NCBI GenBank assembly: GCA_964019695.1
Contig: OZ026526.1
Location: 14,050,754 to 14,114,753 of the forward strand
Direction of reading: 5' to 3'
DNA length: 64,000 nucleotides
From: Loripinus fragilis
Taxonomy: Eukaryota > Mollusca > Bivalvia > Lucinida > Lucinidae
The first letter of the stretch is position 1; the number at the start of each line of letters is the position of its first letter. Both the position numbers and the translations under genes were made by a program. The notes under the pieces were generated by a model. That model saw nothing but the letters and a program-made list of their open reading frames with translations, was not told the origin of the DNA and made no database searches. Below are positions 40,401-55,400 of this stretch, piece after piece.

Positions 40401-43400
40401 ATCCTAACTGAGCCTATATATTTCCTGTTTAGAAAGACATGTAGATCCAGATCAGCTGGCTTCTTATTTAGAGCCATGTAGTTCTGGATCAGCTGGCTTC
40501 TTATTTAGAAAACCATGTAGATCCAGACCAGCTGGCTTCTGACATAGCAATTGGGTCCAAATTGACACTGTTTTTGTCTCTGAGTGCTAAATAGTTTTCT
40601 TTTCTTTTCATATATACACGGTGTCAAAAGTTAAGCACCACCTATATTTTTGCTGAAACAATTTTCAATCTACCTTGAAGAAATTTTGTCGAGCATCGAA
40701 AATTTTATCTGTTGTGAAACACTGCATAAAAACCTAATGAAATTTAAAAATACACGTGATATCTGGATAAGTTATGAGTTTTCGCGACTTACCAAAATTT
40801 CTCACTATCGCCCAAAAATCTTCAAGAAGTAACACCCAACATCTTGAAACAAATTTTGACGCTGTGTATATATATATGTATTTTTTTTCGATTATTTTTA
40901 GCTCACCTGAGCCGAAGGCTCCGAGGTGAGCTATTAGTATACCAGTGACTCCGGCGTCCGTCGTCCGTCCGTCGTCCGTCAACATTTTCAAACATCTTCT
41001 CCTCTGAAACCACTGGGCCAATTGAACTCAAATTTCATATGGAGACTCCTTAGGATGGGGGAACAAAAGTTTGTTCAAATGGTCCTGGTCACATGACCAA
41101 GATGGCCGCCATGCCCATATATGGTAAAAACCCTTAAAAAATCTTCTTCTCCAGAACCAGAAGGCCGATGACCTTGGGACTTGGTATGTAGCATCGGGGA
41201 TGTGGGGCCTACCAAGTTTGTTCAAATGATGATCCTAGGTTGACCTTGACCTACTTAACGTCAAGGTCAAATTTGCTTCCTAATGCATTTAAATGGGGAA
41301 ATTTTTGAAAAGTTGATTTTTTGAAAACTTCTGAAGCCAATGACATTATTCTCACTTGATATGTTTAATCTTATGTGACAATGGCTATAAATAAGTTACA
41401 AAGGTCAAGGTTGACCTTTGACCTTTCAGCCAAGCAGCTCATATTGGAGTCCCATCTATATATTAAAACATAGTTTTCTCAGAAACCATTGGACCAATTG
41501 AACTCAATTTTCATATGAAGACTCCTTACAAAAAGTTAGCCAAGATTTATACAAATTGTTTCACTCACTTGACCAAGATGGCCGACATGCCAATATATGG
41601 TAAAAACCCTTTAAAAATCTTCTTCTCCTGAACCAGAAGGCTGATGACCTTGGGACTTAGTATGTAACATTTTTGATGATAGGCCTACCAAGTTTGTTCA
41701 AATGATGATCCTAGGTTGACCTTGACCTACTTAACATCAAGGTCAAATTTGCTTCAGATTGCATTTAAATGTGAAATTTTTGGAAAAGTTGATTTTTTGA
41801 ATACTGTTGAAGCCAAAGTCATTATTCTCACTTGATATGTTAAACCTAATGAGACAATGGCTATAAATAAGTTTCAAGGTCATGGCCACCACACCCATAT
41901 TTTTGTTAAAAACCCTTTAAATATCTTATTCTCTGGAACAAAAGGCCAATGGCCTTGGGACTTGGTATGTAGCATTGGGGATGTGGTCTCTACCAGGTTT
42001 GCACAAAGGATGAATCTAGCTTGACCTACTTTATGGCAAGGTCAAATTTGATTCCTAATGCATTTATATGGGAATAATCTTGAAATGTTCATTTTTCTAT
42101 GACTGTTTAAGCTGCAATCATAACACTTTCGAGAAATGTTTAACCTGATGAGACAATGGCTTAATATAAGTACCAAATGTCAAGCTGAACTGTGACCTTT
42201 TATCCACTCCAGTGCCACTCATTTGGACTGTCCCATACCTATATAAACATTGGTTTCTCAGATATCACTGGGCTGTTTGATCGAGTATTCATTAGATTGT
42301 TTTAAGTCACTTGACCAAAATGGCTGCAACCCCCATATATGGTAAAACAAAATATGTTTTATTATAAGCTGTAGTTGACCTTGACCTATTTCAACATAAT
42401 TAAAGAGGTCAGGTGAGCGCCTCAGGACCTTCAGGTCCTCTAGTTTTATTATTATTATCATTATTCATATTTTATTGATTTTCTTTTATATACAATTTGC
42501 ATGAAAATTTAGGGCATAATATCTAACCCAATGGACTATCCCAAGTTTATTGTATCAAGCCAGAAGGAAGAATCCATTAGTATTCAAAGGGTCAATAAGC
42601 ATAAGTTAATTGCCCATGACTGTGTGCACAAAAAAGTAGTGCATATAAATGCACATTAAATAATGCGCCAAAATTGTTTTGAAACAAAGCTATCATCCAG
42701 TTTTAACTCCCCTACCAAAGAGTAGGAAGATACATTGCTTTTGTACTCAGTCTGTCTCTAAGGATGTCCGCATAACTGGGTGAAAGTTCTTTTGAGCTCT
42801 AAAACATTTGTTTTAACCGAGGACTTTTGTTGTCTGTTGAAAATGGGTTGAACCCAGATCAGGACCGACAGAACATCTGTCCTGATCTGGATCCAAACTA
42901 TTTGACACTCTGATAGTGTTCCGCAAAAGTTTTTTGAAAAAAGTCAGCAGAAGACAACAAAAGCATGAAAAATTACACAGCATACAAAGGGTTAACAGAT
43001 GGATAATATGAGCCGCAAGATGAGATTTCCAACAATGTGGTATGTGCGACCAGCAAAGCCTCAGATCAGCCAGCGCATCAGAACCTATGCTAGTCGCTTG
43101 AATATTCTATGACTGTTAAGCTACTGACGGAACTTCATTTGGGGTTTCTAAGCTTAATAGAAGGGGGCTGCACAGGCTCGTCTGAGTCTACACTTGTCAA
43201 AATGCAATATTGTTGGAAATTACATGTCGCCGCTCATATGAAAATATTTACATCCTCCCTGTAGTTGCCTTAGATGAAACCAACATTTCTGGCTGCTTGC
43301 ATTTCTCGATGCAAAACATTGACATGTCATGTGATCTAGGCCGCGCCTCTAGACGGAGTAACATCAACGTCAGCCAATAACATTCTTTGTTTATCAACAT

Positions 43401-46400
43401 TTGTGTGATGTAATTCATGTATCCCCACAGCGTTATGTTCATGAGTTTTGCTCCCTGGCTGTTTCAACACCTCCATTACAAATGAAATATTTTATTTTAT
43501 AAGTATAACTGATGGGGTTGGGTGGAAGTTAATTAAGTAAATTTGATTGATTTTATAGAATGTAAATATAAGGATTGAAATTCACATTTTAAGCTTGCAC
43601 TGGATGATGAAAAACATTAGCTATTTTAATGTTTCCTGAAGACATTAAAATAGCTAATGTTTTCATCATCCAGTGCAAGCTTAAAATATGACTCTCAATC
43701 CTTAAATAATCACAGTCTAATGCCCCAAAAATATTGTTTATCTGAACTATGCCCTTGTTACAATTTTCCAGGCATATGAGAAGCAGATCAAGGATCTGAA
43801 TAAGACAGTAAAGAAATTAGAGGAAGACAAAGATCTCATGTCTATCGATGTTGGTGCTAGGTATGTGAATGAATTGCTATCTACTATAGAATATAATCTA
43901 AATAAGTTAAACAGATGTGAATGAATTTCTATCTACAATAGAAGTTAAAAAGTCAACTATTTTGTGAATGTCATGCAGGATAGCTGAATCGTTTGGTAGG
44001 CGTGATAAATGTGTTTAGCCTCAATATGCTGTAAATGCTGCCCTACACCACATTAGATGTTTTCATGATAAAAGAAAGTAGAAAATTTGGCACATTTTAG
44101 TTTAAATTACATCTGTACATGTATGTCTTATCAAACGCTGTTTTGGCATTAACTCTTGGTTTACTGAAAATCCCTGAATGAAAACTTTGGCAAAAAGCAT
44201 TTCATCTGGGTCTGCACTGTTTGCTAAGATAAAACATGCTTCAGGGATAGAAGTACATTTAATTTGGAAATCCTAACCTGTGACCCCCTTTTTTTGTTAT
44301 TTATATTTTATTGTCAATATGTCATATTAAATACATTATACAATTTACAATTTACATGTTTGTTACAGAGCAACAACATTCACTGCATGACTTATCAACA
44401 AATTTGAGTATCTGCATTATGAAGCATTTTCAGCAGATAGTTGGTCACAAAAACGTTTCTCAAGCTTGCATGATATTTCATGTTCTTAATATATGTTGCC
44501 ATTATGAAAGTCGTAAAATTTGGCTATTTTACTTGATTATATGTACCACTTCCTGCTGAAGCAACTTTTTTTCATATGAGGAAAACCACAGTTTACATTA
44601 TCACTGACAAACTATTAACAGCCCCCGCATGATATCACACAAATATTTTTTCTTCTTTTTCTTGCCTCACAAGATGGCTGACTTTTAAAAAAAGTTCAAC
44701 CGCCATGTGGAGCAAAAAACAACAACAAACAAACAACAAAAAAGGCTACTGACCATTAACTTGCGGAACTTATATTTCATTGAAACACTGACAATACTAT
44801 ACATATGTATATTGTTATATTCATGAGCTTAGGCACACCTGCGTTTGCATTTGTGCAACCACCGTCTCACCTGTGACCCCTTGATTTGTACAATGAACCG
44901 TCCCATGCTCACTGGAAGGATTCGTAGTATACAAAGATTAATTGAATTTTGATGTATTTTTTTACTACAGACCCGAAGTGAAAGACTACAGAGTGGCCCA
45001 ACTTCGAATCAAGAAATTAGAAAAATTATTAGCCCTTCATAACATAAGGTAATACTACCAATTAATGCTTTTTATATATGTTTAGCTCAGATCAGGGATT
45101 TTTTTGGGTGTTGTCAGGGGCCAAAATTCAGCCCCATTCTCAATGGAATTTAGGTGACTTTTTTCTCAATTTTGAAAAAAATCCCAATCTTAAAAAAAAA
45201 ATTTTTTTTTGAAGATTGGGATTTTCACTCAGTCATCACACACAAGCTATATGGTGACGTTCTCCTTCAATTTAATGACAAAAGTATAAGTAAGAGCTAA
45301 TTTGTTTTTATTGACCAAAAATGACATAATTGTGCACTATAACAAATTTCCAAATGTATGGGTTTACTGTACTACTTTTACCAATCTGAAAGGCTCTAGG
45401 GCCGCTTTCCAGAATTGAAAAAAAAATCTCTGTGCTCTCCTGAGCATGCAATTGCCATCAAGTGAGAGGTGTGGTGGCTCAGTGGTAGAGTGCTTACTTT
45501 GAGATCAAGGAGATGCCAGTTCGAGCCTCACAAAAGGCACTGCGTTGTGTCCTTGAGCAAGACACTTTACTATCTGCTTAGTACTGGTTCAACCCCTGAA
45601 GACCCATCCCGACATGACTGAAAATGTTGACAGGGATGTAAACAATCAAATAAACAAACAAACAAACAATTAGAAAGTGGCTGTCAGCAATTTTAAAATA
45701 ATTACTGTAAAATATCTGTTGGAGCCAATTTCGACAAACTCTACAGATAGTCTCTAAAGTAATAGTTACTTGAAAATTACCATAGAGTCTCACAATATGA
45801 TTGATATTTAGTAAAACGTACAGTAAAACCTGTCTAAAATGGCCGCTCGAAAAAGAACCAAAAATTGTTTTTCAAGACCAATTATCGCTTAATGCAGGTC
45901 AAAAGTATTGCAGAATGCTCCAAGGGGAGCATTCTGCATTACTTTCGACCTTCATTAAGCTACCATTTGTCATTAAGATCTTTGTTTTGTCTATTTTTAA
46001 GTGGCCGCTTAAGACTGTTTCTTAATCAGAGGACACTTTCAAGATTTATGGAGTGCCCACAGGCTAGGGCTTGGACTACCTAGTCATTATAGGGGGGGGG
46101 GGGGGCTAACTGGTCATTTTTTTTGTGGCAAGTCATTAGGAACTGCACTGTTTGCTTGGGTAAAAGTAATTTTAAGGGACCAAACTGTGAAATATTTTGA
46201 AAGGTTTATATTCTGATTCCTACAATTATAATTGCCTGCCAGTAGTGAATTTCGTCGTTTGCTGGTGATCTTTGCAAACAGTTTGGGTCCAGATCAGGCC
46301 CGACAAAATGTCGGCCTGATCTGGATCCAAACTGTTGGACACTCTGTCAGTGTTCCTGAATTTTTTTTGAAAAAGTTAATTTTGAAAAAAGTCAGCAGAT

Positions 46401-49400
46401 GACAAAAAATGCAAAATTACCCAGCATGCAAAGAGTTAATTAAATGCTTAATAAGTGGTGCATATTTGCCTGAAAGCCTGTATTTACATTTTTCAGTGTT
46501 CCTGGAGAGAAACTTAAAACTGATCCCTACCGACTGAAGAGAAAGTTCAGTACAAAAGTAGAAGATCTGGATTATCTCCCTTTGGATCTCTGTCACCAAT
46601 ATTTAAGGGTAATTCACACATGTTAAAACACATTTTTGCCACATTGAAATTTGTGACTAGGGCATGATTTACCTACACCAGTTAAAGACAGAGAGTGATT
46701 TCGCATTTCGTGAGGGTTTTATTTTTTTACAAAACTTGGCACCCTGAAAATAAAACCCTTTCGAAATTTTCCGAATTTATAGTACCTTAGAGGGAAATTC
46801 CTAAAAGAAAATATGTATAAATTCTAGTACACCTTCCCTCCAAGGGATTTTCAGCACATTTCTGACTCTTGATTCGGAATTAGATACCAGATTTTCCAAA
46901 AATTATAACTCCCCACGCCCATTCCCGCCTCCCTCATCTGGGGGAAATATTGATAAGTGTATAAAAATTTTTTTGCTTTTTGAATAAATGATAAGATAAA
47001 ACTAGCCACTGAATTGTTTCATTAAGTTGAAGTTCCAGAGTTCTCACTAGGATTTTGAAAATAGGAGTAAAAATTCTGTTTGCCAGAAAAAATTGGAGTT
47101 CTACCATACTTTTCTATTGGCACTTTTGAAAAAGTTGGAGTCAGAATCAAAAAGTTGGAGTAAAATAATCCAAATTTGGAGTTAGTGAGAACTCTGAGTT
47201 CTTGTTTTCAGTTTATACAGTAAAACCTGTCTTAAGCGGGCACTCAAAAAGAAGACCAAAAATTGGTTTTCAAGACCGATTATTGCTTAATGCAGGTCAA
47301 AAGTATTGCAGAATGCTCCAAGAGAGCATTGTGCAATACTTTCGACCTCCATTAAGCTACTCTTTGTCTTTAAGACCTTTGTTTTGTCTATTTTTTAGTG
47401 ACCGCTTAAGACAGGTTTCACTGTTATCCATTAAGAAAACAACATTTTACCCTTTTTCTGGAGTTTGAAGGTATACGTATAGTATGAGTTGATTATTGGG
47501 GCGTTTTATGAAAACCCAGATCTATACATCATTTGCGTGGAAATTTTCATATGAAGGAGCGGAGCTGCATTTAATTTAGAATGCAAAGTGGATGAAATTG
47601 CAAGCAATGAGATATAAATTATTTTTACAAGGTATCGTTTTCTCATAGGGTGCAGCTTCATAGCTGATGACTGGCCCACCATATCACTTGGTAAGTTAAT
47701 TCTTGCGCTTTTGTTGGAATTTGAATTTGCATTGCTATTGCTGCTTCTACTTTTGCTAGAGTTACTGTAAGCATAAAGCTGTTTGAGATTAAATTGTCAG
47801 AATTAATCCCTTCTAGACCATTCAAGTTGAATGCTGTCTGCTTTATGATCTGCTGATGCACTTTAGTAGGCTATATTACAAATATGAGTAGGGTTCATAG
47901 TGTTTCCTTCTGGTGAACATTTAATTATAAGCAGGTCAAAAATATTGGCAGGATAAGGGTACATATATCTACACATATAGTGTAGATCCAGAAGCAATGA
48001 AATATGTATCCTTATCCTTATCACAGGAAAACCTGTCTTCAGGGTTTCAGACAAAGTGGGATTCAAACCAGCCAGCTCAGCTACAGAGACTAACTAGAAA
48101 AATGAAATTTCACCTGTGACAAGCATAGATCTGATACTTTCCAAAAAGCAAATAACAAAGGTGCTGATCAGTCTGTGTGGATGCGCAGGCTAGTCTGTGC
48201 CTTTGTTTTTTGTAACCCCTTGAAGACAAGTTTTCTTGCGTTGAGGCCCATATTCAAAAAGAGTGTTTGAAATATAAAAAAAATGATACACTGTTTGCTT
48301 ATATGGTTGAATATGGTATTTTATGAGGGGAATCATACACCATCTTGTAGCACAAAAATACAGAAAATTTTAATGATTTGCAGGATATCAGCGGTGAGCT
48401 GGAAGTTAAGGATCTTGAAACACTGGTCCCCAGGTTACAGAGAATGGCCACTGAATTGGAAGAAGTTAGCAAGTATGAACAGGTACTGTAGATACAGCTG
48501 AAACCAAATTCATAAAACTTGTAATGTGAACTGCTTTTTGCCTCCATTTTGAAAAGGATGGAGGGACATATTGATTTAGAATGTTTTCTGTCCTTCCATC
48601 TGTCCATCTGTTTGTCATTTAATCATAAAAATTTGGTTAGCTTAAAAGTAGATTATCTGCAGATTAATTTTAGAAGGAATTCAAAAAGATACTATGAAAG
48701 TGGCCTTAACTGTTGATGGGGTTATTAACATAATCTGCTATATATCAGTCTCATAATCTATTATCCCCTTTTTTCATACAACTATCAATTGCGTAGCCTG
48801 AACCCTGAAAAAGTTACGCACATCAAAGGGAGACTACTGTATCAAGCAATGATTCTCTTCAATTTCACCCCTTTTCAAAATGGGAACTTCTCTTAAAGGA
48901 AAGACTTTGCTCGCAGAGGGAGCCAATTCTTTCCTTTATGAGCAGTTCCTGATAGTATGGAAAATCACTTTAATCACAATATTTTACCTCCCTTGAATGT
49001 TACTATTTTTATTATGCACTTGCATAACCTGCATAATAGGTGCTACGCCAATGACTATTATACAATGTGTAAATGGAATATATTAAATTTTTGGAATTAA
49101 TATGACTTCTTTCATCAAATGAAGTAAAAAATGTACCTTTCATAATGGTGATGATTGGTTGTTTTTATTATTTAAAAGTTCTGCCGAACAGTAAATATTG
49201 GTTGTTTTTTTATCTTGAACAGTTCAGTCGGACAGTAAATGGTATAGTCAACAGCCTGTCGGATAACAAGAGAAAAGAGAAGCCTAGTAGTAAACGAGTG
49301 CAAGAGTTGTCTTCTCATCAACTTAACCATGTTGTTACAGTCATAGAAAACTGGAAGCAGGATGAGGAAGGTTTACAGGTCAGTGATCTCTTTTCCAGAT

Positions 49401-52400
49401 CGCAACTCAGTGGTAGTGACTTAGGGGTGCAACGATACGCCAAAAAGCGTATTGCCATATGGAAAACCCGTATTGCGATACATATTGCGATTCGCCTAGT
49501 ATCTTTATTTCTGTCTATTAGACTTACTGCCCCAAGTTCAGTATTATAATATAATTCAAGGGTCATGAAATTGGCATCTGTTACACACTGTCATATTTTC
49601 AGCTACTCCTTGTATCCCTCGGCTGCTTTGCAGGGAGAAATGATCAAATTTTTGCCTTTCCCTTTTAGATATTTCACTACAATAGTTCGTGAATGTCTTC
49701 TGCCATCTTTTTTGAAACTGAAAGTAGCTGTTGCCCGTTGGTCTAATTTGCAACACAAACAGATATGTACATGTTTTACCAATGAAGCGTTGGTATTTAA
49801 AATGCAGAAATAACTTGAAGGGGGGATAGGAAATGTGTAAAATATCCATAAACAATATGTTATGGCTTGCATTGATGTCTGTGGTACAGAGAATTAACAT
49901 CTTCCAATGCTTGAAAGATGGTGTTATTCTGTTAGACACAGTCAATGTTTGTGTTTGTTCGTGTCAGGAATTATACCACAGCGGGTTTTTTTCCTCTTTT
50001 TTAACTGCTTCCGGTTTTGAAAATGACCTGAATTTCGGGCAATTTCAAAGCCAATAATGGATAATTTCTTGCAAATTTTAGATGAAAACTGGCTTGATGA
50101 CACATAGGGTTGGCTTGTGTACCGGTACAGCCATAAATGTATCGCGATACGATATTTATTTAGAGTGAATCGCGGTTTACAGGTATATCGGTATATCGTT
50201 GCATCCCTATAGAGTGTTAGACTTGAGGTGGAAGGGTTGCAGGTTCGAGACTCATTGTGTCCTTGAGCAAGACACATTTTTCTCTGGTTAGCACTGTTTG
50301 AACCGGGGAAAAAAGGAAATCATCCCAACATGGCTGAAAAATTTATTGATTGAGACATAAAGAATCAACACAAACAAAAAAATATCTTTCCGCTTGTGGC
50401 CACTTTTGTCATCTGCTGATCACCTTTGCAAACAATTAAGATCCAAATCAGGCCCAACAAAAAGTTGGGCCTGATCTGGATCCAAACTGTTTTACACTCT
50501 TATGGAATGAGTGATAGTTTTTTTGAAAACGTGACTTTGAAAAAATCAGCGGATGGCAAAAACCATGGAAAATTACCCAGCATGCAGAGTTATCAGAGAT
50601 GTTTTGGTGCCTCAGGGGTCTAGATTCAACACCCTTTCCAATGGGGATTTTTTAACTTAATGTTCAGGAAAAGGTTCCCATTTTCAAAAAAGAAAATTAG
50701 ATGTTTTTTGTTATTTTTAGGTCCTTTTAAATTGTGTTCTTTATGTTGAATCCATCCCCTCTCCCCAAACTCTCCATGTGTGCCCATCGAAAGACTCAGA
50801 TCAGCCAGTGCATCTGCACAGTCTGGTCAGAGATTTAATAGGCTCTCTTTGTAGCCAAGAGTCCAACGTTTCTTCATGCAGAAACAGAGACTATGATCAG
50901 ACTGTAAATGTACAGACTGATTTGAATCTTTGCTGTGTGCACATGCCAAATTGTACTTTATGATGGATACTGGCACATATGAGCCGTGACATGAGATTTC
51001 TAACAATGTGGTATGTGCGACCAGCAAAGGCTCAGACCAGCCTACACATACGCACAGTCTGGTCAGAGCATTTTGCTAGTCGCTTGAATATTCTATGAGT
51101 GCTAAGCTACTGACTGAACATCATTTGAAGTTTCTAAGCTTAAAATGGGGCTGTACAGGCTCATCAGAGTCTATTCATGTCAAAATGCCACATTGTTGGT
51201 AATCACATGTCACGGCTCATATATATTTTACAGGAGCTTCAGCTGTCAATGAATCGTCTTGCTGAAAGGGTCTCTCCTTGGTTGAAGATACGTATGACTG
51301 GTGAGCCATCTATAGCACAGATCAATGATACGGTAGACAAGATGGTTTATGATGACGGAATAGATAGTAAAATACAAGTAAGTATCAAAGTCCTTAACTA
51401 ACCTACATGGGTGAAAGTTTTCAGGATTTCCATAGAAAGTCAGCCTCAAAATGCTGAATAAAGGAGATTATTATAGCTTCTTTGACTAGTTTCAGATTAT
51501 CTAAACACAATTAATCATTTTATCTTTAAATTATCCATTTTTGCAGCCATCCTGCTACTTTTAGAATTTGAATTTCAAAAGTTCAGGATTTCTGAAATTT
51601 TGAACTTTCACCCATGAACCTAGGATACATATGATTGGTGAGCCGTCTATGAATTAAGGGCAGTTTTTACGATAAATTCAACAATTGTTAACAAGAACTG
51701 GTAAAAATTTATATCATTCATATTCTATTCAGAATCAGATTATGATCTTAGACATGGGTGAAAGTTTTCAGGATTATTCCTGAATTCAGGATTTTGAGGC
51801 TGACTTTCCATAGAAAGTAAGCCTCAAAATGCTGAATTTTGCAGATAATATTAGCTTTTCTGATTTAGTTTCAATTTATCTAAAAGGTATATGACCATTT
51901 AACTTGGAATTTTTAATATTTTGTAGGCATACAGCAAGTTTTAAATTCTGATTTTCTAAAGTTCAGGATTTGGGAATTTTTTGAACTTTCACCCATGGAT
52001 CTAGTGCTAGTTTACAGTACTGGTATAAAGAAGTGAGACATGGGTGAACATAGGAGGATGTTGATACGGAATCAGAAAACACCAGTAATGTGATACATGA
52101 TTTTGTATTTTTGTGTCAGATTGGGAGCATAGTGGATCAGTGGTAGAGTGCTTGACTCGAGACCCAGGGGCTGTGAGTTCTAGCCTCACAGGCATCACTG
52201 CATTGTGTCCTTGAGCAAGACACATTAATCCTAGCTTAGTACTGGTTCAACACAGGAAGACTTGTCCCTTTATAACTGAAAGATTGTTGATGGGATGTAA
52301 AGAATAAAATCAAACAAACAAGCAAAAATTTGTGTCAGAAAATAGTGCTTTTTAGAGGTATATAATAAATTGAAACATTCTTTCAGATTGGAAAAGAGCA

Positions 52401-55400
52401 TCCAAGCAGATCTGTCCTGGAGAATATTGTACAACATTTCCAAACATTATTCGATGTGCCTAATATTGCTGGAGTCTATCCTAGAATGAACCAGATCTTT
52501 ACCAAACTTGGTGAAGTACACAATGTCCTACATACTCTCAAGAATCTTTTGGGCCTTGGTAAGTATAGCCTTTGTTGTCAGACAATCAGTATGAGGGTAG
52601 AATCAGGTTCTTTGAAAATAAATTAATCAAACATTGAGCTTAACATTTTGAAAAAAAATTAAGCATAAAATTTTGCATTTTTTTAAGCGTTTGCAATATG
52701 GCTAATAGGGCATACTTTGTGGAATCAACTCTTCCTAGAGTCTTCTGTGTATCCTTTAAATCCATGTGTAACTTTAATGGTGAAAAGATAATTTTTGATA
52801 AATATACAGCATTTTTAATTTAGCCAATTCTTGACCACTGCACATAATGAATCATGGCTGATAGTGCATACTTTGTGGAATCAACTCCTCCTTGAGTCTT
52901 CTGTGTATCCTTTAAATACTTTGCAGGTATGTTACAGACATATTGAAGATGTGCATGTGTAACTTTAATGGTGAAAAGATAATTTTTGATAAATTTACAG
53001 CATTTTTAACTTAGCCAATTCTTGACCTTGTTGGCATTTTAACATTTAGGAGAAGGATAAATTTCTCTCAGTTGAGTAAGTTGAGCTTTTAAGATAAATT
53101 TAAAACCTTGAGGACTGAAAGACATCTACTTACCTTTAACCCTTTGTAGATCAGAACCCCCTTAACAGATACTTTGGCAAACAGTGAACACCCATATGAA
53201 ATAATATGTGGCATTTCCTCAGGGTCTGCACTGTTTGCTAGGGCAAAATCGATCTTCTAAGAAAGTAATACATTTTTAGGGGAAATTATGACCTGTGACC
53301 CCTCATTATATATACAATCTACCATCCCGACTTTATTGTATATAGCTTTATGGAAAATTCCATTGGTCTGAAAAGGGTTAATCTTGAACCTTGTATATAT
53401 GAACAATAATGGAGTCCTTTTTCAGGAGAAGATGCCAAGTCATCAGCCATAGTAGACAGTGTAGGAAGACTGGTTACACAACATAACAGTACCACAGTGC
53501 AACAACTGAAAACTTTACTGCAAACAGAAGACCTAGATGGGTAAGGCCAGAATTTTCTTATTAGTTGATATACGTGAATAATTTTCAGACTTAGGGTCGG
53601 GGGACGAAAGAAAAAAAGCTCTGAAAATAACCATTTAACTGGTCATTTTCTGAGATTTTTTTTTAATATCTCCAGAAAAAACAGTAAAACTAGTAAGGTA
53701 CACCAACAGTCTGTATTAAATCTTTAAATATTTATCATTTTCCTAAAAATCTGGATAGGACAATCACTTTTAACAGGACAAAACCTCAAAAAAATATTAT
53801 TTTTTCAAAGAAACAAATAATATTTAGAGTCGGCAGATAAAATAAAAAAGAAATAGAAATTAAATTTTGTTTTTTTCCTACTTTCCGGAAAATTACAGTA
53901 GGAGGGTTTGTAAATCAACTAATAAAAAAATTCTGACCTAAATATCTCAAATAAAGCTCATTAGGGCTTTTTAAATGTTGCCATGCAGGATATTTTTATG
54001 TTCTACAGTTTACACTTGTCCCCAATTTTTATCTAAATTTAACTTGCATGATTCCAGTTATTAACCCTTAAAGCGCCAAGAAAACAATGCATCTGAAAAT
54101 GTCCTCTGCTGAAGTCACCTGCTGCAAATAAATGCCTAACATTACTGACAAATTAAGAAAAGAAGCAAACAGCTGGGTTCCAGAACAAACTGCTCCTATA
54201 GGAGCAGTCTGATCTGGGTCCACACTGTTTGCCATAGATGATAGAGGCTTCTTAAACATTTCAGCAGACGAGAAAAACAGACGACTATTGTTGCGATTGG
54301 CGCATTAAGGGTTAGCATGTATTTACAAAGTAGAATTTATTTCTAAACAGGATATATTCAGGTTTAGCATCATTCACGCATGGGTTAAGATAAAAAAAAA
54401 TTGAGCGAAAAATTATAAATATGTTCTTACCGACCAGTTTTAGCATATGATTTGGGTGCTCAAAAGAACCGTCTTATTGAGACGGTTCTTTTGAGAACCC
54501 ACAACATTAGCCTGGGTTCCAGTCTGATCATTTTTATACCCCCCGCAAACTTTGTTTGTGGTGGGGTATACTGTTTTTATACCCCCCGCAAACTTTGTTT
54601 GTGGTGGGGTATACTGTTTTCACGTCCGTCCATCCGTCCGTGCGTGCGTCCGTCCGTAACGTTTTGTTTCCTTAATATCTTGAAGAGTCATGGCTGGATT
54701 TTCATCAAACCTTGCAAACATGTTCATATATGCAAGGCAAATACTTTAAACAAAAAAGTAAGGGCTAGGGGCCAATTCTATTAGAGTTATTTCCCTTCGT
54801 AGTTCTAAATGTCTTTTTGTAGGGGTTTTATGCTTATGCTATTATGGGCCATACACGGGCCGATCAACTCCTACCACAGGTTTTGATGGAACAATTTGAT
54901 ACTTTGCCTATACAATGTTAACACATTGAACATATGCATGAAGGAGTTTGGTTCAGAAAAAATAATATTTGACAAAATGACAGCTGTGAGAACTTAGACA
55001 ATTTTCCCCTAACAAGGCTTTTGTATATGCATAGATGGTGCCTTCATGGGCCGATCAACTTCTACCACAGCTTTTTATGGAGCAATTTGATACTTTGCCC
55101 ATACAATATAGACACATTGAACATATGCATGAAGGAGTTTGGTTCAGAAAAAATAATTTTTGACAAAATGACAGCTGTGAGAACTTAGACAATTTTTCAC
55201 TTATATGGCTTTTGTATATGCATGGATAGTGCCTTTATGGGCCGATCAACTCCTAACACAGCTTTTGATGGAGCAATTAGATGCTTTGCCACTACAATGT
55301 AGACATATTGAACATATGCATGAAGGAGTTTGATTTGGAAATGATAATTTCTGACAAGATGACATCTGTTAGAACTTAGACAATTTTCCCCTACCAAGGC

